From Cupriavidus taiwanensis (GTDB lineage: Bacteria > Pseudomonadota > Gammaproteobacteria > Burkholderiales > Burkholderiaceae): 64,000 bases of DNA. The position numbers and the translations under genes are program-made. The stretch covers positions 908,138 through 972,137 of the forward strand of contig NZ_LT977071.1 of NCBI RefSeq assembly GCF_900250075.1, in the 5' to 3' direction. Positions 38,012 through 46,789 of this stretch are shown in pieces. Below the pieces are notes generated by a model. The model was not told the origin of the DNA. It worked only from the letters and a program-made list of their open reading frames with translations, and made no database searches. Numbering within the stretch: position 1 is the first letter of the stretch; the number at the start of each line of letters is the position of its first letter.

Positions 38012-38296
38012 ATGTATAGCCATAGTCATCACGGTATTACTGCCGAACACAATGGTGTCGACATGCTCGTCACCGCTCATAGCCCCGGGGAGAATCCGTT
38101 GAGTCTTGCGGTGCAACGGGCGGCGCAGCTTCATGGGCTATTGCTTATGGCTAGTGAGCATGGGGCTGTTAGTTTGGAGGCGGTGGATTTGGAGCAGGGG
38201 GTTTGGGAGGGGTTGCTTTCTCTTGCGGCCTGGCTGGCGCATGAGACGCAGGTTTTGAGTGAGTTGGCGGTGGTGGAGGGGCAGGGTGCTGGGTGA
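38012..38296 (+). CDS. Small protein of unknown function (94 aa) behind the C4-like element
   Basis: The ATG at 38012 has a strong GGAGG upstream. The 94-residue protein begins MYSHSHHGITAEHNGVDMLV and has two likely helices (LSLAVQRAAQLHGLLLMASE and VWEGLLSLAAWLAHETQVLSEL). The layout, a helix-rich small protein after a C4-like leader, recalls small genes that follow such elements in pseudomonads, but no domain is certain. Codon use (many GTTTGG, GGGGTT) differs from the neighbouring che genes. It could be an accessory regulator. Confidence 0.6.
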   Translation: MYSHSHHGITAEHNGVDMLVTAHSPGENPLSLAVQRAAQLHGLLLMASEHGAVSLEAVDLEQGVWEGLLSLAAWLAHETQVLSELAVVEGQGAG

Positions 38297-38568
38297 ATGA
38301 TGTTGGCGGGATGGGGCAGCCGTGCCATCGGCTGCCCTCGTTCCTGGAATCAATCGATTTGAGCGTTAGGTTCGCAGAGAAACCCGTCTCGGACGAAGCG
38401 CTTTGTAGAAGGCGGCGACCGATCTGAGTTTCGTTGCAGTCGTTGAGATCAAGATCCCTTCCTTACATTCTCACGCGTCGGACAAAACCTTGCTCACGAA
38501 GGATCACCGGAGCTTGAGAGCTAAATCCCATTTGATAGAGGCGGGGGAAGGCGACATACAGCCTGCCG

Positions 38569-39870
38569 TTAGGTGTCTGCGGTTTTACTTGCGTCGGCCT
38601 TATCCTGTCCCTTGGCGGTGAGCTTGGCACCAGTCGCAATGGCTTCTCGCAGCAGTTCCATCATTTTGTCTCTTACCTCCGGGAAAGCGTCAAAAGCGCG
38701 GCGAGCGGCGTCGGAGTTAGCGAGTTCGTGCCATGGGCTTCCATGCGGATCGTCGCCCACTAGGCGCAAAGGCGCCTCATCAAGCCGAGCGAGCGCTGAC
38801 CCGAAGAGCTGGTGTTCGAAATTTGGGTCGATGCGCGCGGCCTCCTTTCGGTATCCCTCATACGCCTTGGCGATCGACGCCTTGAAGGCATAGTCTTCTG
38901 CAAGCCGAAAGCGCTGGCCAATTTGCTTCGTTGCAAGCCAGGCGAACCACAGCGGCGCCCCGACGCTGATAAGCGAAAGCACGCACTGAATTGCCACAGC
39001 CGCCCAATTGGGGTCTTCTGCTTGAATGGCGTTTGACAGAAGTTCAAGTCGATGGGCGCCAATGGCGGAGCCGAGCAGTAGTGCGCTCACGAGGCCGAAC
39101 ACCCAAATCCACATTGACCAACCAAGGCGGCCCGCTCGTTGGTCAAACGCACCTGCAAGTCCCTTTGACGTGGTGATGGTGTAGGCGTCTTCGCATTGTT
39201 TGACCAACTTCTCAGCCGTGCTGGCCTGCGATTTGATCATTTCTTGAGTGATGAAAATGGAACTTAAGACACCTTCCGCCTTTTTTTCTGCCACGGCGAT
39301 ATTGGTGGCGGCTTGAGTCATTTTTTCCCGTGCCTCCGCCAAGTCCTGCAAGTCTGCCGGGAGCGACTCGGCGGCTTCGTGGGCGGCTGCGATTTCGTTG
39401 ACCTGCTGGCTCAAGCCAGTTAGCGTAGGCTCCAATTGATCGAGAGCGGCCTTCGCGGCTCGTGCGCGGCGGGCCAAGGGGGCTGGCATAGCCTTGGCAT
39501 CGGGGACGGCGTGCCAGCCAACCCCCGGCAACAGAGTGCCTCGAATGGTCTGAATAGTCGTTATGAAGGCGGGCGCGGCTTGCCCTGCGTTGCCGCCGAA
39601 CAATTGAGGTACAACAGTTGCCTGCAATTGCTGAATTCGCCTAGGTAAGTCACTGACCCAGGATTCGATCTCGGAATTAACGGCATCAGCGTCCACGCTT
39701 CTAATATCTGCGGCAAGGCTTCTCGTCATCGTGGCGAGGTCATGCCGAGTCAGTGCCGGTGCATACCAGCCGAACGCCTCAGTCATTGTCTGTTCGCCTG
39801 ACCATGCGTTTAGCACGGCCTCGGCCAATCCGTCCAAAGCACTGCAAACTTTTTCTAGTTCGTTCAGCAT
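38569..39870 (-). CDS. Two-TM coiled-coil protein of unknown function in accessory island
   Basis: The 433-residue protein has a long helical N-terminal half with probable coiled coil (about 140-235). Two membrane segments follow (about 252-273, LGWSMWIWVFGLVSALLLGS, and about 293-315, VAIQCVLSLISVGAPLWFAWLA). A charged C-terminal region contains QRFRLAEDYAFKASIAKAYEGYRKEA. No enzymatic motif is seen. Lower GC and the setting suggest acquisition. Membrane effectors of anti-phage systems often have this architecture, but that role is only a hypothesis. Confidence 0.75.
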   Translation of the reverse strand: MLNELEKVCSALDGLAEAVLNAWSGEQTMTEAFGWYAPALTRHDLATMTRSLAADIRSVDADAVNSEIESWVSDLPRRIQQLQATVVPQLFGGNAGQAAPAFITTIQTIRGTLLPGVGWHAVPDAKAMPAPLARRARAAKAALDQLEPTLTGLSQQVNEIAAAHEAAESLPADLQDLAEAREKMTQAATNIAVAEKKAEGVLSSIFITQEMIKSQASTAEKLVKQCEDAYTITTSKGLAGAFDQRAGRLGWSMWIWVFGLVSALLLGSAIGAHRLELLSNAIQAEDPNWAAVAIQCVLSLISVGAPLWFAWLATKQIGQRFRLAEDYAFKASIAKAYEGYRKEAARIDPNFEHQLFGSALARLDEAPLRLVGDDPHGSPWHELANSDAARRAFDAFPEVRDKMMELLREAIATGAKLTAKGQDKADASKTADT

Positions 39871-40300
39871 ATCGAATTACTCAGTAGTGGCCCGTCGAAT
39901 GACATTCTAGCAACCTGACGCCCCTTCGAAGACACACTGAGGTTATGAACCTCGAAGTTAGCTATGATGTTTTTATATTCGCGCACTGTAGCGTTGGCTT
40001 ACCAAGACTGGAGAGAACTGCGGTAATCTCGCAGGCTGCCTTCACGGGTTGGATTTTCGGAGTGCGATGTCGGCAATGGAGCTTCAGGTTCGGCCGGCTG
40101 GTGAGCCGGCTATGGCTTGACGTTCAACGGCCGTTGCTAGCGACCATACAGGGTCCACCGCAGCTCGGGTTGGTGCCAGCTCGGGGCCGCCCAGCAGGCG
40201 CTTGCCAATCAAATTGTAATGTCGGAGGCTTGCCGAAGGCAGACAGCTCCATGGGCTTCGTGATGCAGCGAGGCGCTAGTGAAGGGCAGAAACGGCGGAA
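39871..40300. other. Intergenic region within the island, 430 bp
   Basis: The region between two minus-strand genes has AT-rich patches near 39890-39990. No reading frame here has convincing composition or a ribosome site. A plus-strand frame at 39945-40439 runs antisense into the RES-domain gene and was not accepted. Promoter and terminator elements could not be assigned. Confidence 0.4.
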
Positions 40301-41506
40301 CTACTTCTTTAGTGAGAATGATTCGACCTTTTCAAGGGCGAGAACCTCGTCGTTATCATCGTCAGCCATACCGCGAACACCGTCTGGTCCAACAAAAATC
40401 ACGCAAGCATCTCGTTTGGTCTTGCGAGAGCTTGTGTAAACGATGCCATCAATCGCGTGGCCCATCGGTGAACGGTGCACGAAGCGCAGGTACTCGGCGA
40501 CTACTTGCGTGGGAACGTATTCGATGTGCTCTTTCCCGTCCTTCTTCACAGGCTTTCGAAAGTCACTCAGGAACTCACGTAAGAATAGGATGCCGTCTCG
40601 TCGGACTCGCGCGTTTTCCTCGAAGATGCTAGGTAGTCTTGGGAGAGTCGTGAGATCGACCACGCGTAATTCTCGCAAAGTTCGAAAATGTCCTAGTGTT
40701 GCATAACGCCGGTTCTCGCCTGGGCCGACGGTTTCCGCGATTGCGGTCTCTTTGTCGAACGCGCCGTAGAAAGCGCTGATCCCGGCAGCACTCATTCTGT
40801 TCGGAGCAGTAGCATATTTGAGTGGAGGAGGCCCTAAGTCACCAGCCGTTGTTAGCTTCTCCCCTCTCTTGCGCAATCGAATTCTCTGCACTGTTGTCCC
40901 AGCATCAAGTGTCTTATATAGTCGACAGGAGGCAATCACGGATCCCAATGCGTCTAAGAAATATGCTGGCGGGATTTCATTGATGTCGAGTTGTCGGGAG
41001 TTGCCTTCCATCCGGAAAAACACATACCGAGATTCGTGTTTGATGATTCTGACAAACTCCTTCCATCCTGCAGACAGCGCCTCGGCCGGGGACAATTGAT
41101 AAGGGTTCAACCGACACCAAGCGCGGTCGCCAAATGAATCCACCACATCCGCTATGAGGCCTTCGTCGCGAAAGGTAAGGTCCAACATGCCGCCTTGGAA
41201 GAAGTCGTACGCATCATACGTTGCGCCGTCCCACTGCCCATCCCTCCAGCCTAAGCCTTCGTTTGCAGGATCTCCCCATTCGGTGCCGATGCCCTTCACC
41301 AGCAGATGCATGAAGTCATTAAACCTTACGCTTTTAGTTCCTTCAGTACCAGTCGGGCAGTAGGAGCAGCCCTGACCGTGTGCGCCCTCGCGGCGAATGG
41401 ACCGCCGTAGCCCTACGTCATCAATACATTTGCTGCAGACTCTTGTGTTGTTGGAGCTGAACCCCTGTTCTTGCTCAGCCAGTGCCCAAGTTTTGACTCG
41501 TCCCAT
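40301..41506 (-). CDS. HEPN-associated N-terminal / RES-domain protein (putative NAD-targeting toxin)
   Basis: The 401-residue protein has an N-terminal zinc-ribbon-like set of cysteines (Cys24, Cys27, Cys47, Cys50) and a middle region with FNDFMHLLVKGIGTEWGDP. This resembles the HEPN-associated N-terminal domain fused to RES proteins. The C-terminal RES domain (about 205-385) shows NRMSAAGISAFYGAFDKETAIAE with Arg237, Tyr247 and Glu258, and a late DGIVYTSSR serine segment. RES toxins of the Xre-RES type degrade NAD. No Xre antitoxin is present; the gene follows an unknown membrane protein by 13 bp. Confidence 0.8.
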   Translation of the reverse strand: MGRVKTWALAEQEQGFSSNNTRVCSKCIDDVGLRRSIRREGAHGQGCSYCPTGTEGTKSVRFNDFMHLLVKGIGTEWGDPANEGLGWRDGQWDGATYDAYDFFQGGMLDLTFRDEGLIADVVDSFGDRAWCRLNPYQLSPAEALSAGWKEFVRIIKHESRYVFFRMEGNSRQLDINEIPPAYFLDALGSVIASCRLYKTLDAGTTVQRIRLRKRGEKLTTAGDLGPPPLKYATAPNRMSAAGISAFYGAFDKETAIAETVGPGENRRYATLGHFRTLRELRVVDLTTLPRLPSIFEENARVRRDGILFLREFLSDFRKPVKKDGKEHIEYVPTQVVAEYLRFVHRSPMGHAIDGIVYTSSRKTKRDACVIFVGPDGVRGMADDDNDEVLALEKVESFSLKK

Positions 41507-41519
41507 AATAGTCGTTGTC

Positions 41520-43073
41520 CTAGCTATTTGGATCGCTGTGCGCGAGTATGTCTTGTGCTTTGACGAGGACGTACCCCGGTCGAAATTTGATTTTTTCGGT
41601 CTCGCGCTCCGTTCCCGACTTGTGATTGATGATGAGTTGGATAAGCGGCAATAGACCGCCTGCGGCAGGTAGCGCTTGTGAGGTCGCTACGCCATAGGCG
41701 GACACTCCGAAGCCGAGGAGCATGTATGAGCTTTTCCAGAAGCGAGTAGAATGGCGCTGGATATTGCTAAGCTCATTGCGGACTTCGACTGACTGCTGTC
41801 GTAGTTCGTCTACAACGGCTTTGACGGAAGATGAAGTGGCCTCCGTGGACGAAGTGGACAAATGCTTTGCCATTAACTCGCGAAACATTGGCAACGCTGA
41901 AACGGCCTCCTGGCGCAGTTGAATAATTTGACGCGGATCTAAATCACTAACCCACGGCAAATTAATATTGCGTCGCTCATCAAGCATCCGTAGCTCTGAA
42001 CGATTGCGAGCTGCACCTTCCACGTAAGCTAGTCCTGCGAGCCCGACCCCCGAATTGGAGAAGATTGATCCTGCGCCTGCAACCGCCTCTCTTCCAGTCC
42101 ACAATGCGGACCGCACAGCAGCGCGAATTGCGTCATAGGACAGATCCGGTAGGGAGGGTTGCCGAGAATCCTTGGATCTGCGCGGCACAAGGTGGAGATG
42201 TAGGGGAGGCGTGTACAAGCTTCCCGTGTCAAAGGAAAGGCCGCCGGCCGGATGTTCGTCCAGAGAAAAGGTCTCCGCATGTTCGCGGTACAAGAATTCC
42301 GTGATTCGATCTACCTCCCCTTCAAAGTGGTCGAGGCAGGAAGAACAGGTTGCGAGCCAAGGGCTGCGAAACTTGAGAATGCCTGCAACCATCAGGGGGT
42401 AGAGCTCTATTAGGACCAACGTGTCGCACAAGATGGCATCGAGCTTTAGGTTTGTGATGCGCCCGAAGCGGCAAAATTTTTCGGTAAGAAAGTCGGTCAA
42501 CCACATGGTGTCAGCCAGGAGGCCAAGGCTCCGCGTAAGGCGCTGAGCGGCCTCTATGCGGCAACGGAGAGCCCGGCAGACCTTATCCTCATTGAAAAGA
42601 TCTAATCCGCCATCAAGATAAATTTCCAGCTTGTCGGGTGGTGCGGGCGCTCGAATTCGCGACATAGTTGAGAGCTCATAGTATTCCGACTGTTGTTTTA
42701 GATCGGGAAGAAGATATCTGAGACGTCGGCGCGCGGTGTCCCAATCTTTTGATTTGGCGAAAACTTCAGAGACCAACAGGGGGATACAAGGGGGAATGCA
42801 GTCGAGTTCTTCTAGCATATCCGTTATGGCTAATATCCGTCGTGAGATTGAGCCTGGTACAGGCGACAGCGGAACGTTGAGAGACCCTTTGTTTCGGAGT
42901 GCGAAGCAAGAAGGAAGCGCTTTGCAAAGGATCGCACTGCTGTAACCCTGATTCCCAAACTTGACGCAATGTTCAAGTCGGAGTTTCCAGAGGATTCCGA
43001 GAACTCGAAAGCAGTTGACGAACCCGCTACGTGAGTAGAGCTGTCTTCGTCGCCCTGCGCACCTATGTAGCAT
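41520..43073 (-). CDS. Unknown protein with C-terminal membrane segment, partner of the RES-domain gene
   Basis: The frame from the ATG at 43073 gives 517 residues, but the first 85 look poor in composition (Cys/Arg rich). A later ATG at 42818 (MLEELDCIPPCIPLLV) may be the real start. Another frame (43138-42830) has better composition over the same stretch, so a frameshift or overlapping small gene is possible. The body is helical with Cys-x2-Cys (ATCSSC), a conserved-looking VSDLDPRQIIQLRQEAVSALP, and a C-terminal hydrophobic segment (about 455-490). No known domain was recognised. It is 13 bp before the RES gene. Confidence 0.6.
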   Translation of the reverse strand: MLHRCAGRRRQLYSRSGFVNCFRVLGILWKLRLEHCVKFGNQGYSSAILCKALPSCFALRNKGSLNVPLSPVPGSISRRILAITDMLEELDCIPPCIPLLVSEVFAKSKDWDTARRRLRYLLPDLKQQSEYYELSTMSRIRAPAPPDKLEIYLDGGLDLFNEDKVCRALRCRIEAAQRLTRSLGLLADTMWLTDFLTEKFCRFGRITNLKLDAILCDTLVLIELYPLMVAGILKFRSPWLATCSSCLDHFEGEVDRITEFLYREHAETFSLDEHPAGGLSFDTGSLYTPPLHLHLVPRRSKDSRQPSLPDLSYDAIRAAVRSALWTGREAVAGAGSIFSNSGVGLAGLAYVEGAARNRSELRMLDERRNINLPWVSDLDPRQIIQLRQEAVSALPMFRELMAKHLSTSSTEATSSSVKAVVDELRQQSVEVRNELSNIQRHSTRFWKSSYMLLGFGVSAYGVATSQALPAAGGLLPLIQLIINHKSGTERETEKIKFRPGYVLVKAQDILAHSDPNS

Positions 43074-43144
43074 CGCGCCCCTTCTTGGTCGGTCTCGGCC
43101 GACCGCTCATCGCCATGCCCGCCATCGGTTGGCGACACGCGAAG

Positions 43145-44653
43145 CTATCGCCCGTGGCACTTCTTGAACTTCCTGCCTGAGCCGCAGGGGCACGGCGCGT
43201 TGCGCCCCCTAGGGCTGGGCTGCGTTGACTTCCCTGCACGCGGCGGCTGCACGAACTGTGTGACTCGATCATTGAACCGCCGCAGCGCCGGCGTTCCAAA
43301 GAAATTCCAATTCCGATTCAGCTCTTCGTAGTAGGCCTTCGTCTCGTCGGTCCAGGTCTCGCATGGCATCAGGATGAAGTCCTCGGACACCGTGCCACCC
43401 GAGAACTTGGGGTTCTCGATTCCGATGCCGATGACTTTCACCAGGTTAGGGAACTTGTTCTTCGCCGCGCCGCAAGCGATTTCCAGCAGCGTCTGTCGCT
43501 TCTCACGAAAATCCGCCGTTGCGCGGATAGCTTCTGGAACGCGCAATTGCAGGAGGACGTAGCCAACATTTGGCTTGAATGAAGGCAGGAAAGTTACCTG
43601 GCGCGTGAACGAACCCGTGTCCGGGAAGCGGTCGACGGCCGTGAGCATCTTCTCGGAGAGACCGCGGCGCATAAATCGCGGTTCCTTTACCATTTCATGG
43701 ATCGCACTCTCGCCGCGTGCGATGTTCGAGTTACCGCCGAGCGTTCCCTCCAGACTGTTTTGGCAGGTACGCTGGATCAATTGGTCCCAGAAATACGAAA
43801 TGCGGTCTTCATTTTTTGTGTTCTTGTAGACAACGGTCTGCACGAAGTCCCGCCACTCCCCCTCACCGATCATCACGCCGTCGACCCTGCTATGGTCCTT
43901 GCCCCTTGGCCCGATGACATGTCGGTTAGTCGCGGCGTCGTAGTTCATTAGATAATGACCGAGAAGGTCTTCCTCGCCGCAATAGCTCAGATAGTCGAAG
44001 GCAGCGGCGGCGCGGACCTTCTCCTCGAGATATGCCGAGAAGTCGGTGACCGTATCAAGCTCGCGAAGCACGATGGGCATATTGTGGCTGTCGAGGACAT
44101 GAACCGGATTGTGCCTGTCGATCTCAATATGGAACGGATGGGTGGGGCCCCCGTCGGTCTCGGTGTAGGCGATCGCAAGGCTGCCGTAGACGTTTTGAGG
44201 CGATGCCCGCTCACAGGCCTCCTTCGCCCCGTGAGCGACGATAATCTTGTGAATGACGGCATTGTCCTTGTCGAACGGCACCGGGAACGGTTTCTCGCAC
44301 TTTGCGTCGAGAAAAATCGGCCTGCCGCTGCGGATGTAGCGCTCCGCCCCGTGCGCGGTCCTGACCTGGCGATCGATGACATTGCGCTTCCAACGATTCC
44401 ACAGGACCTGCGGATCCTTGTCAGTGATGTCGGGCAGTTCGTTCTCGCGGTCGAAGAAGATGAAAACGGTGTCACCGAATACCGCAAGCAGGTCGCAGAG
44501 CTCGTGCCCGTCATCCTTGTGCGGATTCGGATAGCTCCAGAGTTTTAGGAATGACCGCTCGCAGAATTCCGCAAGCAGTCGCTCCGTCGCTGTGACGCCG
44601 CTGGAATTCCCAGTCATAGTTGTTTCGCCCCCACCGCAATGCTCCCCAACCAT
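43145..44653 (-). CDS. SEC-C motif protein with nuclease-like N-terminal domain
   Basis: The 502-residue protein starts at an ATG with GGAGG six bases upstream on the reverse strand. Its C-terminus is a SEC-C zinc motif, NAPCPCGSGRKFKKCHGR. The N-terminal part reads ERLLAEFCERSFLKLW, then ELCDLLAVFGDTVFIFFDRE, a strand-turn-strand with acidic residues like PD-(D/E)xK nucleases, although the usual lysine is not obvious. It leads the minus-strand run of three island genes. A role in defence or DNA processing is plausible but inferred. Confidence 0.75.
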   Translation of the reverse strand: MVGEHCGGGETTMTGNSSGVTATERLLAEFCERSFLKLWSYPNPHKDDGHELCDLLAVFGDTVFIFFDRENELPDITDKDPQVLWNRWKRNVIDRQVRTAHGAERYIRSGRPIFLDAKCEKPFPVPFDKDNAVIHKIIVAHGAKEACERASPQNVYGSLAIAYTETDGGPTHPFHIEIDRHNPVHVLDSHNMPIVLRELDTVTDFSAYLEEKVRAAAAFDYLSYCGEEDLLGHYLMNYDAATNRHVIGPRGKDHSRVDGVMIGEGEWRDFVQTVVYKNTKNEDRISYFWDQLIQRTCQNSLEGTLGGNSNIARGESAIHEMVKEPRFMRRGLSEKMLTAVDRFPDTGSFTRQVTFLPSFKPNVGYVLLQLRVPEAIRATADFREKRQTLLEIACGAAKNKFPNLVKVIGIGIENPKFSGGTVSEDFILMPCETWTDETKAYYEELNRNWNFFGTPALRRFNDRVTQFVQPPRAGKSTQPSPRGRNAPCPCGSGRKFKKCHGR

Positions 44654-44830
44654 CAAAAACCTCCGTGCGAACCGAATTCTTCCTTATGATGATATGCCAG
44701 ATAGACGCTAGAGCTTAGTATGGGTAATGGTCATGCCCTTTAGTATAATGGTCCCAGGCAATCCTTCGATCGATTTGCGAGCGCTTGCCTTTGGGGACTG
44801 CTTCTAGCGTACCGCCGACGCTCAATACCG

Positions 44831-45133
44831 CCAAGGGCCAGGCCTAGCCGATCTCTACCACCCCGACGCAGTCAATCATCAGGTACTCAAGACCCAATCA
44901 AGGAACGCGACGCGATCCGCGCCATGTTCGAACGTGAATTCGCGCTTGCCAAGATGACCTGCGTCGTCGAAGCAATCCATGAAGCAGGAGAAGTCGCAGC
45001 ACTCGAGTGGCGTGACCCCATAGGCCTACGCGGCTGCAGTTTCTTCACCGTCCGTGATAGCCGCATAGCCTTCCAAAGAGGCTACTGGGACAAACTATCC
45101 TTCCTCAAACTGCACGGCCTGCCCATCGAATAG
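44831..45133 (+). pseudogene. Frameshifted SnoaL/NTF2-like remnant
   Basis: One frame reads GPGLADLYHPDAVNHQV and then breaks. The next frame picks up IKERDAIRAMFEREFALAKM and continues to the stop at 45133 (residual frame 44924-45133, 69 codons). Together these look like one SnoaL-like protein with a lost base and a missing 5' end. It lies at the right border of the low-GC island, next to the aceA terminator. Confidence 0.6.
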
Positions 45134-45154
45134 TCAGCAGGGCGGCCAGGCGCA

Positions 45155-45190
45155 TAAAAAAAACGCCAACCCGTACGGGTTGGCGTTCTG
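45155..45190 (-). terminator. Rho-independent terminator of aceA
   Basis: A 12-bp perfect stem AACGCCAACCCG / CGGGTTGGCGTT (45162-45173 and 45176-45187) is preceded by an A-run. On the minus strand it ends in T residues, 20 bp after the aceA stop. Confidence 0.88.
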
Positions 45191-45208
45191 CTTTGGGTAC
45201 TACCAGAA

Positions 45209-46789
45209 TCAGAACTGATTCATGGTGTTGTCTTTACCTGCCGCCTTCAGCGCCGCTTCCCCGCTGAAATACTCCTTGTGGTCATCCCCAATATCCGACC
45301 CAGACATATTCTGGTGCTTGACACAAGCAATCCCCTGACGAATTTCCTTCCGCTGCACGCCAGCCACATAACCCAGCATGCCCTGATCGCCGAAGTACTC
45401 CTTAGCCAGGTTATCCGTCGACAGCGCAGCAGTGTGATACGTCGGCAGCGTAATCAGATGATGGAAGATCCCAGCCTCACGCGAAGCATCAGCCTGGAAC
45501 GTACGAATCTTCTCGTCCGCCAGCTTGGCCAGCTCGCTGTCGTCATATTCCACGCTCATCAACTGCGCGCGGTCGTAGGCCGACACATCCTTGCCCGCTT
45601 CCTTCATCGCGTCATACGCCTGCTGGCGGAAATTCAGGGTCCAGTTGAACGACGGGCTGTTGTTGTACACCAGCTTGGCGTTCGGGATGACCTTGCGGAT
45701 TTCATTGACCATGCCGGCGATCTGGGCGATGTGCGGCTTTTCGGTTTCGATCCACAGCAGGTCGGCGCCGTTCTGCAGCGCGGTCACGCAGTCCAGCACG
45801 CAGCGGGCTTCGCCCGTGCCGGCGCGGAACTGGAACAGGTTGCTGGGCAGGCGCTTGGGGCGCAGCAGCTTGCCGTCGCGCTTGATGATGACGTCGCCAT
45901 TGCCCAGCTGGTCGGCCGACAGTTCTTCGCAATCCAGGAACGAGTTGTACTGGTCGCCCAGGTCGCCCGGCTGGCGGGTCACGGCAATCTGCTTGGTCAG
46001 GCCGGCGCCCAGAGAGTCGGTGCGGGCGACGATGATGCCGTCGTCCACGCCCAGTTCCAGGAAGGCGTAGCGGATGGCGCGGATCTTGGCCAGGAAGTCT
46101 TCGTGCGGCACGGTGACCTTGCCGTCCTGGTGGCCGCATTGCTTCTCGTCGGAGACCTGGTTTTCAATCTGGATGCAGCAGGCGCCGGCTTCGATGAATT
46201 GCTTGGCCAGCAGGTAGGTCGCTTCGGCGTTGCCGAAACCGGCGTCGATGTCGGCGATGATGGGCACGACGTGGGTGACGTGGTTGTCGATCTTCTGCTG
46301 GATGGCGGCCTTTTCGGCGCCGGTGGCGGCGTCCAGCTGGCGGAACAGGCCGCCCAGTTCACGGGCGTCGGCCTGGCGCAGGAAGGTGTACAGCTCGCGG
46401 ATCAGCGCGCTGACCGAGGTCTTTTCGTGCATCGACTGGTCCGGCAGCGGGCCGAACTCGGAGCGCAGCGCGGCGACCATCCAGCCGGACAGGTACAGGT
46501 AGCGGCGCTCGGTGCTGTTGAAGTGCTTCTTGATGGAAATCATCTTCTGCTGGCCGATAAAGCCGTGCCAGCAGCCCAGCGACTGGGTGTACTTGGACGA
46601 GTCCGCATCGTAGGCGGCCATGTCGGCGCGCATGATCTTGGCGGTGTACTTGGCGATGTCCAGGCCCGTCTTGAACTTGTTCTGCGCGCGCATGCGGGCA
46701 GCGTACTCGGGGTTGATGGCATTCCAGGCGCTGCCCTGGGTTTCTTTCAAAGCAGCCACTGCCTTGATGTCGTCTTGATACTGGGCCAT
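45209..46789 (-). CDS. aceA: Isocitrate lyase
   Basis: The 526-residue enzyme cleaves isocitrate to succinate and glyoxylate, the first step of the glyoxylate bypass for growth on acetate or fatty acids. The active-site box is KQCGH with Cys218 and His220 (KKCGH in most relatives). Also present are a Mg-binding ADIDAGFGN (179-187) and QIENQVSDEKQ. The length matches the beta-proteobacterial form, longer than the 434-residue E. coli enzyme. It stands alone, with a palindrome about 110 bp upstream and its own terminator. No malate synthase is nearby. Confidence 0.95.
   Translation of the reverse strand: MAQYQDDIKAVAALKETQGSAWNAINPEYAARMRAQNKFKTGLDIAKYTAKIMRADMAAYDADSSKYTQSLGCWHGFIGQQKMISIKKHFNSTERRYLYLSGWMVAALRSEFGPLPDQSMHEKTSVSALIRELYTFLRQADARELGGLFRQLDAATGAEKAAIQQKIDNHVTHVVPIIADIDAGFGNAEATYLLAKQFIEAGACCIQIENQVSDEKQCGHQDGKVTVPHEDFLAKIRAIRYAFLELGVDDGIIVARTDSLGAGLTKQIAVTRQPGDLGDQYNSFLDCEELSADQLGNGDVIIKRDGKLLRPKRLPSNLFQFRAGTGEARCVLDCVTALQNGADLLWIETEKPHIAQIAGMVNEIRKVIPNAKLVYNNSPSFNWTLNFRQQAYDAMKEAGKDVSAYDRAQLMSVEYDDSELAKLADEKIRTFQADASREAGIFHHLITLPTYHTAALSTDNLAKEYFGDQGMLGYVAGVQRKEIRQGIACVKHQNMSGSDIGDDHKEYFSGEAALKAAGKDNTMNQF

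Noticed and set aside
39945..40439. 164-codon plus-strand frame in the island gap
   Set aside because: Composition is poor, no ribosome site is seen, and the 3' part is antisense to the RES-domain gene.
38297..45150. Island as an intact prophage or integrative element
   Set aside because: No integrase, phage structural genes, tRNA target or obvious terminal repeats were seen.
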